From contig CAWADG010000011.1 of the NCBI GenBank assembly GCA_963780815.1, positions 124,001-188,000 on the forward strand: a stretch of 64,000 nucleotides of DNA, given 5' to 3'. Numbering within the stretch: position 1 is the first letter of the stretch; every line of letters starts with the position of its first letter. Position numbers and translations under genes: made by a program. The notes under the pieces are model-generated. The model was not told the origin of the DNA. It worked only from the letters and a program-made list of their open reading frames with translations, and searched no databases. This document shows positions 36,313 through 44,375 of the stretch, in pieces. The DNA comes from VRUE01 sp963780815 (GTDB lineage Bacteria; Actinomycetota; Thermoleophilia; Solirubrobacterales; 70-9).

Positions 36313-37072
36313 ATGGAGAGAAGCAAGCTCAACCTCCCGGGCAGCGACCGTGGGTCAGACGGAGAGGCAGCGAAGCCGGTGAAGGAGCCGTCCTCGATGA
36401 GGGAGCCCTTTGCGCCCGACCGGAAGGACCTGCGCGGAGTGCTGATTGTCCTCGCGGTCCTTGTTCTCACGGTCATCGTGTCGCTTGTCGTCAACAAGGA
36501 CAAGAACCTCTTCGTAGTCGGATACATCGTGGCGATTGTGTATGTGATGCGGCAGACCCTGGCGCGAAAACCGATCTTGGTCAGAGGTCGGAGTGAAGCC
36601 CGCCACGGACTTTTTCAAGGACCTGAGAAAGGTGTGGTACCTCGCCGCTATCGTCGTACTGCTGTTCCAGCTTCTGCCGCCGGAGTTCGGTGTTGCCCAC
36701 CTGTTCGGGTTCTACCCGCAGCTGCTGCACCACATCACCCAACGGACGTCGAAGATTCCCGGTCTGGTCGGCGCTGCGGTGATTCTCACGCTGTTCGAGA
36801 CGATCGTCTACCAGGTCTGCATCCAGGAGCGGCTGAGCTGGTTCATCGGAACGCCCGCAGCGGTCCTCCTGGCTTCGGTGGTGGCCGCGTCTGCTCACGC
36901 CGCAGGTACGTCAGGCAGCTTCGACGCCGTCTTCACCGACAGCGCGGGAGTCGCACTCGACTTCATCGTGCTGGGAATCATCTGGGCAAGAACCCACAAC
37001 CTCACCGTGACCTGGGCGACTCACTACGCCGCGGATGTCGTCGGGATCATCGCGCTCACACTGATCTTCTGA
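36313..37072 (+). CDS. CPBP-like intramembrane protease homologue with degenerate motif, likely frameshifted
   Basis: Two in-phase-broken parts: residues 1-about 90 with an acidic start and two helices (LRGVLIVLAVLVLTVIVSLV, LFVVGYIVAIVYVMRQTLAR), then from about 36,593 a second frame KPATDFFKDLRKVWYLAAIV with four more helices. The second part carries the CPBP layout: FETIVYQVCIQERL where EExxxR is expected, VVAASAHAAGT (the HxxxH-type helix) and TWATHYAADVVG. The first Glu of EE is replaced by Phe, so activity is doubtful. Two separate genes are possible, since GTG 36,593 has a fair ribosome site. Confidence 0.55.
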
Positions 37073-37270
37073 CGCGGGAACGCGAGCGTCCTTCGCGAGG
37101 CGCCGAGACGCTCGCAGCGGACGAACAGCAGGAGTCAAGATCGGAATCGTCGCCCGCCGCTTGCCTTCAACCGGTGCGGAAGCGGGCGTGAGGCTCAGGT
37201 CAGCGGCGTTGGTCTCGGGCGCTACACCCGACGACCCGAGCACAAGAGTCTCGGTCCAGAAGGCGAGACT

Positions 37271-37798
37271 GTGGGGGGCGCCACGACCGGCCTGCTGTTG
37301 CGACGGCCGATCAGCGCGACACCAGCCGACACGGTCCTCATCGACAAGGAGGGCAACAAGATATTCGAGCGACTCACCGGCCAGGTGGCGAACGCTGGCG
37401 ACTACCGAAACGATTACGGCACGCGTCGTGATCCGTGGAGGAGCAGATCCTGCCTGTGCTCATGGACATGGGCGCGGCGGCGATCATTGCCGAGGGAGTT
37501 CCGAGCGCCACCACATACAGCATCCTGACCCAATTACGGCAATCGCGGAGAGCCACCCGGGAACGACCTCCAGGCTGCGGCCAAGGATTTCGCTCGCGCC
37601 CAGCTCGAAGATTGGAGGGTTCCAACACCTTCGAAATCGACCACTGTTCTCGCCTCCTACCTGAAGGCGCGCAACCGGCGCGGAGAGAACAAACGCCGGT
37701 GCCAATGGTGCGGCAAAGCCATGCCTAAAGAGAGCCGAGCCGATGCGCGCTATCACAGCGATGCGTGCCGGCAAGCGGCGCGGCGGGCGCACTATTAA
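37271..37798 (+). pseudogene. Broken ORF ending in a zinc-ribbon
   Basis: Three protein-like pieces in different phases: TVLIDKEGNKIFERLTGQVA (about 37,335-37,410), MEEQILPVLMDMGAAAIIAE with GVPSATTYSILTQLRQS (37,435-37,550), and NDLQAAAKDFARAQLEDWRV running to a C-terminal CQWCGKAMPKESRADARYHS-DAC, stopping at TAA 37,796. The CxxC...H...C end resembles the small zinc-ribbon found at the ends of mobile-element-associated proteins. 37,073-37,270 has similar decayed sequence. The original function is unknown. Confidence 0.45.
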
Positions 37799-37870
37799 TC
37801 ACGGCTCGGCGAATAGCCCGCGACGGCTGCATGACTTTGGAGACCCAGCGGGACTCTCCCGCAATCGCGA

Positions 37871-38650
37871 TCAGGTACCGCAATTGGTCTGGACTAGCAC
37901 CCTTGAGCCGCGAGGCACCTTCGTGCCCGCAGCTGGTTCCTGCAAGATGATCCGCCCATGGGGCGGAATGCCAGCGCAAAGGTTGCTGAGAGCCGTGTAG
38001 TGCACTCTGAGATGTCGCCGTTTCAAGCGACGGTTGGCGGTGGCTGGCTTTAGCCCCCTGAGGTTCGGCACGTGGACCAGGGGTGCGCTTGACCAGACAG
38101 TGAAGCTGGTCGAACCGGTGTCCAGCTCCTGGGTCGCGAACTCCGGGCAGGGGATCGGTGGCTGGCCTTCCACAGGAGGTGGGCAAAAGGGACCTCGCTG
38201 TAGAAACACGGTCACGAGATAGGTGCCTCTGCACCAGCCACCAGCCGGCGGCGTCAGTGTGATGTGTTCAAGCGCTCCGGCCGTTCCGCTGTCAATGGCC
38301 GGTGGCTGAGCGGCCATGCAGGAGCTTCCACTGCCAGGTGGCGCCGCGACCTGGACTCGGTATTCGGTCGCCATGACGCCTTCGTGTCCCGGCGCGTCGC
38401 GCAGGGTGAAGGTCAGCGTGAAGACGGTCAGCCCGCTGCCAGAAGTTGGATAAATCTGTGGATCCGTGCGCTCGTTGCTTGGAACCCTCGTCGTTTGCGG
38501 GGTCGCCTGAGGGAATGACATGGTGGCCGGTGTGGCGGTTGCCACACCTACAGCCGTCCCGCTCCCCTGGTCCTTGCCCTCAGCCACCGCGGCCATCGCG
38601 GCACCAACGAGTACCGCCAGGAACAGGGCAATCCCATGACGGAGGCTCAT
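37871..38650 (-). CDS. Secreted protein with C-terminal PASTA domain
   Basis: 259 residues. A signal peptide (GIALFLAVLVGAAMAAVAEG) is followed by a beta-rich domain with Cys pairs (SGSSCMAAQPP, GGWCRGTYLVTVFL, GPFCPPPVEGQPPIPCP). Residues about 190-255 form a PASTA domain (VPNLRGLKPATANRRLKRRH, PPHGRIILQEPAAGTKVPRG). PASTA units bind peptidoglycan or beta-lactams. There is no kinase or transpeptidase attached. It lies inside the islet and has no frameshift. Confidence 0.8.
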   Translation of the reverse strand: MSLRHGIALFLAVLVGAAMAAVAEGKDQGSGTAVGVATATPATMSFPQATPQTTRVPSNERTDPQIYPTSGSGLTVFTLTFTLRDAPGHEGVMATEYRVQVAAPPGSGSSCMAAQPPAIDSGTAGALEHITLTPPAGGWCRGTYLVTVFLQRGPFCPPPVEGQPPIPCPEFATQELDTGSTSFTVWSSAPLVHVPNLRGLKPATANRRLKRRHLRVHYTALSNLCAGIPPHGRIILQEPAAGTKVPRGSRVLVQTNCGT

Positions 38651-38793
38651 GGGTCGATCGTACTCGCCCCCCGAGCCTAGACTTACTGGCTTTCCGTCCC
38701 ACGGCTTAGAAGATTGCCCGGGCGTTTTCGGCTGTTTGCGGCCGTTCGGACTTTCGCCGCTAATGGGCGGTTATCGCCGTTTCGACCGGCTCG

Positions 38794-38837
38794 CCGTTTG
38801 CGGCTGTTTCCGGGTGTTGTGTTGCCCTCCCGTTGCC
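38794..38837 (+). repeat. GC-poor repeated word, copy 1
   Basis: CCGTTTGCGGCTGTTTCCGG then GTGTTGTGTTGCC and CCCGTTGCC. A similar word occurs at 40,099 (CCGTTTGCGACTGTTTGTG then TTGCC and GTTGCC). Such clustered words resemble integrase arm sites; they flank the GGDEF-like gene. Confidence 0.35.
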
Positions 38838-38872
38838 TCCTTGGGGGAATGCCTTCGATGCTTGTTTCTGAC

Positions 38873-39947
38873 TTATCGCTGACCCAAGGCCCGCCCGACC
38901 AGCCCAGCCAGAGTGTCGTCTTGGGACAGGCTCGCCGTAAAGACGCGAACATCGATCGGATGTATCGGATTTAGGCCTCGAACCTTGCGACGTGCTCGCT
39001 CAAGCTTGTCCCGAACCGCCTCATTCCCTGTTTCGGCAAACGTGCAAACGAATTGATTCTCGGCCCACCGCACAATTGGATCACCTGGGCGGAGCTCCTC
39101 TTCAATGGCCAGGAATACATCACCAATCGCGGCGATATGGGCCGGATAGTTGTCGCTGGCTTCAGACGGTGAGCCATCGTTGACGGTGAGCAGACCAAGG
39201 ACCAACGTCGATCCCCGAATACGAGCGCTCCCGATCTCGTGGCGCAGGAGGACTTCGCCGAATTGCCGGCAGTAGGCGCCGGTAAGCTCGTCCAAATAGA
39301 AGCGCTCCAGTTCCACCCGCAGAAGTTCACGGTCTCGCGCTGCAGCTTCCCTGTCTCTCGCTGCGCGTTCGCGATCGCTGAGGGCGCTCAGCCGAGCGGT
39401 CGCTGCTCTCTCCCTGATCGAACGAACTGCACGCATGATGGGATCGTCGTCGACCTCTGCTCCGTCGAGTGCCACTGCGGCCTTGTCGACTTCATCGGCG
39501 GCTAAATCTCGCGCGGTCGCCTGTTCGTCCCGACGGGAGGCATTCTCGTCACGGCGCGAGGCGATTTCTTCACGCTCCCGGGCAACCTGAGCGCGAACTC
39601 CAGTCGTGGCAGAGCGCGTGAGAGTTCCCTTGTCCCTGCTGACCTGTCCTTCACCGTGAACGCGCATCAACTCGGCGCCAGCCTCTGGATAGGCGTCCAA
39701 CTCTCGATCGAACGCTTCCTGGTCGCTATCAGAAGCTCGTTGATCGGTTACAGCGGCGGCCTGATCTTGATCGGAAAGGCCCTGATCTGTGTCCGAGGCG
39801 GTTTGGTCGCGGTCCGCAGTCGTCTGGTCCGCTTCGCCCGCAGCCCGATCGTCGAGGCTATGAGAGCGGCGACGCCATGGAAAACTAGGACTGATTTGGG
39901 TCTTCCTTTCGGGGGCTGAATGCTGCCTGGAAGGCGAGCTCCTCCAA
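38873..39947 (-). CDS. DQ-repeat protein with degenerate GGDEF domain
   Basis: The N-terminal part (39,895-39,700) is a DQ repeat (DQTTADRDQTASDTDQ, SDQDQAAAVTDQRASDSDQE), typical of actinobacterial diguanylate-cyclase-like proteins. It is followed by a long charged coiled coil (REREEIASRRDENASRRDEQ) and a GGDEF-fold domain opening LDELTGAYCRQFGEVLLRHE. The active-site GGDEF is replaced by WAENQF, so cyclase activity is unlikely and a receptor or scaffold role is possible. TTG 39,947 preceding ELAFQAAFSPRKEDPNQS has GGAGGAG context but needs a frame change near 39,890. Confidence 0.6.
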
Positions 39948-40098
39948 GCCAGGGTCCCTGTTATTCAGGCTAGCACCGTGGAGACCGATCGACCCCGGCC
40001 CCGGTTCGTGATCGCGTTCATCGTCTTCTGCGCCACGCATGGTGGCTGCTCGTGAAATCGGCCACTAACCGGCCAATTCTGCCGGTTGGGGGTCGCCT

Positions 40099-40132
40099 CC
40101 GTTTGCGACTGTTTGTGTTGCCCCGAGTTGCC
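40099..40132 (+). repeat. GC-poor repeated word, copy 2
   Basis: Second copy of the CCGTTTGCG-CTGTTT word, 150 bp inside the right boundary of the islet. 39,948-40,282 contains no gene I can support. Confidence 0.35.
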
Positions 40133-40192
40133 CACCGACGGGCGGGGCGGCTGCGTCGCGCCGGGCGGTCGATTCGGTCGAGAGCGGCTCCG

Positions 40193-40221
40193 GTTTCGGG
40201 ACCCGTTCGGGACCCGTTTCG
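40193..40221 (+). repeat. Tandem TTTCGGGACCCG repeats next to the attachment site
   Basis: TTTCGGGACCCG-TTCGGGACCCG-TTTCGG: a 11-12-bp unit repeated about 2.5 times, 60-90 bp from the tRNA-derived core. Position fits a recombinase arm site; function is inferred. Confidence 0.4.
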
Positions 40222-40282
40222 GACTGACCTAGATCGCGCTGACCAAGTGGCGACCTTGAAACGGCGATGTAAAGCCAATTAG

Positions 40283-40372
40283 CGGAGGGGGTGGGATTCG
40301 AACCCACGAGACGCCCATTGAGCGCCTAACGGCTTTCAAGGCCGCCGCATTCAACCGCTCTGCCACCCCTCC
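40283..40372 (-). tRNA. tRNA-Ser(UGA)
   Basis: 90 nt. The acceptor pair is GGAGGGG/CCCCTCC, the anticodon loop CTTGAAA gives UGA, and a long class II variable arm (TTAGGCGCTCAATGGGCGTC) and the TTCGAAT T-loop are present. Discriminator G, no encoded CCA. Its 3' part is duplicated at 35,966. Confidence 0.97.
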
Positions 40373-40411
40373 GTGGGGTAGGCCGATGAGCGTAGGTGAT
40401 TGGATCGAGCG

Positions 40412-41575
40412 ATGCGAAGGCTCCTGATCCTCGCCTCGACGATGGTCTTCTTCGACGTGGCGTTCTACGCGGCGATCGCGCCGCTGCTCCCGCACTACGT
40501 CTCGAAATTCGACCTGAGCGAGGCCGAAGCCGGGATTCTCCAGGCCTCCTACGCGGCCGGGACGCTGCTCCTCGCCCTCCCCTCGGGCTTGCTCGCGGCG
40601 CGGATCGGGCCGCGTTCGACCGTGATCGGCGGGCTCGCCCTGTTCGGCACCTCCGGGCTCGTGTTCGGGTTCGGGGACCAGATCCTCGTGCTCGACCTCG
40701 CGCGGTTCGTCCAGGGATGCGCCGGCGCCCTGATCTGGTCCGGCTCGCTGGCCTGGCTGATCGCCGGGTATCCGCCGGAGCGGCGCGGCGCGGTGATCGG
40801 CACCGCCCTCGGCACCGCCGTCGCCGGCGCCCTGCTCGGCCCGCTGCTCGGAGGCATCGCCGCCAAGATCGGGACCGAGGCGGTCTTCGGCGCCGTCACC
40901 GTGATCGCCGTGGTGCTGGCGTTCGCCGCCGCCCGAACCCCGGAGCTCGGGGTCAGCGACGTCCAGGACCTCCGCACCGCGCTGCGGATCATCGCCACCC
41001 GGCCGATCGTGATCGCCACCGCGTTCGTCGCGGTCCCCTCGCTGATGGCGGGAGCGATCGAGGTCCTGGTGCCGCTGAGGATCGACCACCTCGGCGGGGG
41101 GTCGACGGTGATCGCGGCGGCGTTCGTCGTCGGGGCGGGGATCGAGGCGTCCCTGGCGCCGATCGCCGGCCGCTACTCGGACCGGGTCGGCCGTCGCGCT
41201 CCGTATGTCTTCGGGTCAGCGGTCTGCGCGGCGGCGATGGTCGGGATCGCGGCGGGGCAGGCGCTCGGGGTCGTGATCGGCTCGCTCCTCGTCATCTCAT
41301 TCGGCGTCGGGCTCGCGTTCACGCCGGCGATCGCGGCGCTCACGGAGGCCGGCGAAACCGCTCGCCTGCACGAGGGGGTCGCCGCCGGGCTCTCGAATGT
41401 CGCCTGGGCCTCGGGACAGGTGGTCGGCGCCGTCGTCGGCGGCGGCCTGGCCAGCGCCGCCGGGTTCGCGGTGCCCAACCTCCTCGTCGCGGCGCTGCTG
41501 GCCGCGACCGCGCTCTACGCGAGCAGGGCGCTGAGCGGCGGATACGCTCAGCCGATGACCTCGGAGGGCGGGTAG
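40412..41575 (+). CDS. 12-helix MFS transporter
   Basis: 387 residues from ATG 40,412. Twelve hydrophobic helices; LAARIGPRSTVIGGLALFGT fits motif A, GTALGTAVAGALLGPLLGGI fits motif C (antiporter signature), and GRYSDRVGRRAPYVFGSAVC is the second-half motif A. It is a proton-coupled exporter of unknown substrate. The next gene starts two bases after its stop, so they probably share a transcript. Confidence 0.9.
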   Translation: MRRLLILASTMVFFDVAFYAAIAPLLPHYVSKFDLSEAEAGILQASYAAGTLLLALPSGLLAARIGPRSTVIGGLALFGTSGLVFGFGDQILVLDLARFVQGCAGALIWSGSLAWLIAGYPPERRGAVIGTALGTAVAGALLGPLLGGIAAKIGTEAVFGAVTVIAVVLAFAAARTPELGVSDVQDLRTALRIIATRPIVIATAFVAVPSLMAGAIEVLVPLRIDHLGGGSTVIAAAFVVGAGIEASLAPIAGRYSDRVGRRAPYVFGSAVCAAAMVGIAAGQALGVVIGSLLVISFGVGLAFTPAIAALTEAGETARLHEGVAAGLSNVAWASGQVVGAVVGGGLASAAGFAVPNLLVAALLAATALYASRALSGGYAQPMTSEGG

Positions 41576-41577
41576 CG

Positions 41578-42876
41578 GTGGCTTCGGCGGAGTGGCGCAA
41601 CTGGGCTGGGGACCAGGCCTGCCATCCGGCGGAGCGGGTCGCGCCCCGCGATCGCGACGAGCTCGCCGCGGCCGTCCTGGCCGCCGCGGCGGCCAGGAGG
41701 AAGGTCAGCGTCGCCGGCTCAGGCCACTCCTTCACCGAGGCGGCGATGACCGACGGGACGATGATCGACATCGGCGCCCTCAGCGGGGTGATCGATGCCG
41801 ACCCCTCCTCGGGCCTGGTAAAGGTCGGCGCCGGGACGGTCCTTGCCGACCTCAACCAGGAGCTCCACCGTCTCGGCCTGGCGATGGAGAACCTCGGCGA
41901 CATCGACCGCCAGACGGTCGCCGGGGCGATCTCGACCGGGACCCACGGGACTGGGGCGAAGCTCGGGAACCTCTCGACCCAGGTCGTCGGGGTCGAGCTC
42001 GTGACCGGCGCCGGCGAGGTCCGGGCCCTGGGCGAGTCCGACGGCGACCTGCTCCAAGCGGCGCGGGTCGGGATCGGGGCGCTCGGGGCGATCACCGCCG
42101 TGACCCTGCGCTGCGTCCCCGCCTTCGCCCTCGAGATCGTCTCGAAGCCGCTGCCGCGCGATGAGGTCCTGGACAGCTTCTCCGAGCGCGCCGAGGCCAA
42201 CGACCACTTCGAGCTGTTCACGTTTCCCTACGCCGACTCGGCGCTGGTCCTCGAACGCGACCGCACCGACTCCGAGCCGCGCCCGCGGGGGAGGATCGGC
42301 GCCTACCTGAACGACATCGTGCTCGAGAACTGGGCGCTGGGGGCGTTCTCGGCGGCGGGCAGGTCGTTCCCGAGGGCGATCCCGCTCCTCTCGCGCACCG
42401 CCGCCCGGCTCGCGTCCGGGGGGAGGACGACCGACCGCAGCGATCGCGTCTTCGCCAGCGAGCGGCGGGTCCGATTCACCGAGATGGAGTACGGGGTGCC
42501 GCGCGAGAGCGGACCGGAGGCCGCCCGCCGGGTCATCGAGTGGGTGCGCGAGAACCGCTACCCGGTCTTCTTCCCGATCGAGATGCGGGTCGCCGCGGGC
42601 GACGACGCCCTGCTCAGCCCTTCGCATGAGCGCGACACGACCTACATCGCCGTCCACCAGTACAGGGGGATGCGGTGGCGCCCCTACTTCGAAGCGGTCG
42701 AGGCGATCATGGATGAGTGCGGCGGCCGCCCCCACTGGGGCAAGCGCCACTTCCAGACGGCGGCGACGCTGGCGCCGCGATACCCCCGCTGGGACGCGTT
42801 CGCCGCCGCCCGCGACGAGCTCGACCCTGGCCGCGTGTTCGCCAACGAGTACGCGGCGCGAGTCCTCGGGCCCTGA
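41578..42876 (+). CDS. ALO-family FAD-linked oxidase (L-gulono/D-arabinono-lactone oxidase like)
   Basis: 432 residues from GTG 41,578. An FAD-binding PCMH domain with SVAGSGHSFTEAAMTDGTMI (the His that binds FAD covalently in this family) and ENLGDIDRQTVAGAISTGTH. The C-terminal ALO domain ends HWGKRHFQTAATLAPRYPRW and LDPGRVFANEYAARVL, the standard HWGK motif. It would oxidise a sugar lactone or alditol with O2 or another acceptor. The MFS upstream could move substrate or product (inference). Confidence 0.93.
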   Translation: MASAEWRNWAGDQACHPAERVAPRDRDELAAAVLAAAAARRKVSVAGSGHSFTEAAMTDGTMIDIGALSGVIDADPSSGLVKVGAGTVLADLNQELHRLGLAMENLGDIDRQTVAGAISTGTHGTGAKLGNLSTQVVGVELVTGAGEVRALGESDGDLLQAARVGIGALGAITAVTLRCVPAFALEIVSKPLPRDEVLDSFSERAEANDHFELFTFPYADSALVLERDRTDSEPRPRGRIGAYLNDIVLENWALGAFSAAGRSFPRAIPLLSRTAARLASGGRTTDRSDRVFASERRVRFTEMEYGVPRESGPEAARRVIEWVRENRYPVFFPIEMRVAAGDDALLSPSHERDTTYIAVHQYRGMRWRPYFEAVEAIMDECGGRPHWGKRHFQTAATLAPRYPRWDAFAAARDELDPGRVFANEYAARVLGP

Positions 42877-42900
42877 CGCATTGTCGAGCCGGCCCGCGCG

Positions 42901-44097
42901 TCAGAGGAACGCCCGGCCCTCGCCGCGGTAGGTCGGAACCTCCTCGACGATCCGGCCGCTCTCGACCAGGTAGAGGGAGTCGAAGCGCTCGCATAGCTCG
43001 CCCGCCTTGGCGTGGCGCATGTAGACGCGGTCGCCGATCCGCAGCTCGGCCGCCGCCGGTCCGAGCAGCGGCGTCTGCACCTCGCCGGCGCCCTCCTCGG
43101 CGTCGAGCTCCAGCCCCGGCGGCAGCCAGGGCGAGGGCAGGCGCGCGGTGTCGCCGCTGCCCGATGCCAGATAGCCGCCGCCGAGAGCAGTCGCCACCCG
43201 CGGCGACGGCCTGCGGACGATCGGCAGGGCGAAGCCCGCGGCCGGGGTCAGCGAGAAGCGGCTGTAGTGGTCGAAGAGGGCCGGCGCGTAGAAGCCGGAG
43301 CCGGCGGTCACCTCGGTGACGGCGTCCTCGGCGGCGGTCAGGTCGAGGCTCCCGGTGCCGCCCCCGTTGACGATCCGCAGCTCGGCGAACTCCTCGATCG
43401 CGGCGACGATCGCCGCCCGCCGCTCGGCGATCTCGAGTGCGGAGCGGCGCTGCATGAACCGGATCGCGGCCCCGCGGAGGCGCCGCCCCGGAGGCGTGTC
43501 CCCGACCCCCGCGATCTGGCCCTCGTAGGCCATCACCGCCGCGAGCCTGAGTTGGTCGCGCCCCTCGATCTCCCGCGCCAGGGCGACCGCCTGCTCGACC
43601 GTGTGGACTGGCGAGCGCTTCGGGCCGGCCTTGACCCGGCCGCCGAACCCCCACCAGCTCGCGTCGATGTCGATGCAGACCCGGACCGGGGCGGCCCCGG
43701 TGCCGAGCACCGACTCGATCGCGTCGAGGTGCTCGACGCAGTCGACCATCACGATCGGGGCGTCGTCGGGATTCGCGGCCGAGCGCAGCGCCAGCTCGCT
43801 GAGGGCGCCGGAGTCGGCGGTGGGGTAGGCGAGCAGCAGGTTCTCGTAGCCCTGCTCGGCGAGCCACAGCGTCTCGGGCAGGGTGAAGGTCATCAGCCCG
43901 GCGAAGCGGTCGTTGGACTCGAGGATCCGGTCGATCACCGCCCGGCAGCGCACCGACTTGCTCGCGACCCGGACCGGCTTCGGCTCGGCCCGCCCCAGCA
44001 TCTCCTCCGCGTTCGCCCCCATCGCATCGAGGTCGACGAACGCGAACGGCGCCTCCACCTCGGCAAAGATCTCCTCGTACTCCCCGTGGGTGGCCAT
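42901..44097 (-). CDS. PLP enzyme of the alanine-racemase fold (amino acid deaminase/aldolase type)
   Basis: 398 residues. The PLP lysine is in RVASKSVRCRAVIDRIL after an N-terminal APFAFVDLDAMGANAEEML. The barrel includes VRVCIDIDASWWGFGGRVKA, ELRIVNGGGTGSLDL (phosphate-binding GGG) and TAGSGFYAPALFDHYSRFSL. The C-terminal beta domain carries IGDRVYMRHAKAGELCERFD, where the metal ligands H and C of D-threonine aldolase-like enzymes sit. The substrate is uncertain: D-threonine aldolase or a D-amino acid dehydratase is plausible. Confidence 0.87.
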   Translation of the reverse strand: MATHGEYEEIFAEVEAPFAFVDLDAMGANAEEMLGRAEPKPVRVASKSVRCRAVIDRILESNDRFAGLMTFTLPETLWLAEQGYENLLLAYPTADSGALSELALRSAANPDDAPIVMVDCVEHLDAIESVLGTGAAPVRVCIDIDASWWGFGGRVKAGPKRSPVHTVEQAVALAREIEGRDQLRLAAVMAYEGQIAGVGDTPPGRRLRGAAIRFMQRRSALEIAERRAAIVAAIEEFAELRIVNGGGTGSLDLTAAEDAVTEVTAGSGFYAPALFDHYSRFSLTPAAGFALPIVRRPSPRVATALGGGYLASGSGDTARLPSPWLPPGLELDAEEGAGEVQTPLLGPAAAELRIGDRVYMRHAKAGELCERFDSLYLVESGRIVEEVPTYRGEGRAFL

Positions 44098-44166
44098 TCG
44101 TGCGTCGAGCCTAACCCGCCGGCGCGGACGCGGAAGCGAGCCGCATCGCCCACTTCAGTCCCTTCC

Positions 44167-44209
44167 GATGTCGCATTTCCCTCCAACCCGTGGAGCAAAC
44201 TGCGACATC
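44167..44209. repeat. 43-bp near-perfect palindrome
   Basis: Arms GATGTCGCA and TGCGACATC are perfect (9 bp), with inner matched CTCCA/TGGAG and TT/AA; only the 5-base centre and a few positions break symmetry. It lies between the divergent racemase-fold gene (70 bp away) and tRNA-Ser(GCU) (68 bp away). It could be an operator, a processing signal or a small repetitive element; the rest of 44,098-44,277 shows no gene. Confidence 0.6.
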
Positions 44210-44277
44210 ACCGGGCGCGAGCGGGGCGGAGCACCTGCCGGCTGGTGCGAGCAGCCGGCGGTATCTTTTGCCCTCCC

Positions 44278-44366
44278 GGAGAGGTGGCCGAGTGGCTGAA
44301 GGCACTCGCCTGCTAAGCGAGTAGGGGGCGCAAGCTCTCTCGAGGGTTCGAATCCCTCCCTCTCCG
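44278..44366 (+). tRNA. tRNA-Ser(GCU)
   Basis: 89 nt. The acceptor pair is GGAGAGG/CCTCTCC, the anticodon loop CTGCTAA gives GCU, and a long variable arm (GTAGGGGGCGCAAGCTCTCTC) follows. The GGTTCGAATCC T-arm and discriminator G are intact. No CCA is encoded. Confidence 0.97.
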
Positions 44367-44375
44367 CTCCGGGCC

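Larger units (their letters stand above)
35966..40342. mobile_element. tRNA-Ser(UGA)-flanked genomic islet, 4.3 kb
   Basis: Bounded by perfect 62-bp direct repeats derived from the 3' part of tRNA-Ser(UGA), the hallmark of tyrosine-recombinase integration. Cargo: a CPBP-like protein, a broken zinc-ribbon ORF, a PASTA protein and a degenerate GGDEF protein. The islet is visibly poorer in G/C and worse conserved than its surroundings. No integrase, excisionase or replication gene is recognisable, so it is a decayed or non-autonomous element. 36,028-36,312 shows no convincing gene. Confidence 0.75.

Noticed and set aside
36021..36527. Minus-strand 168-codon open frame at the islet's left end
   Set aside because: It spans the tRNA fragment and the CPBP start region and has no coherent protein features.
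39656..39919. Plus-strand hydrophobic open frame
   Set aside because: It is the antisense of the DQ-repeat region of the GGDEF-like gene.
35966..40342. Integrase or excisionase gene in the islet
   Set aside because: No R-H-R-Y tyrosine recombinase or serine recombinase motif is visible in any frame I could read.
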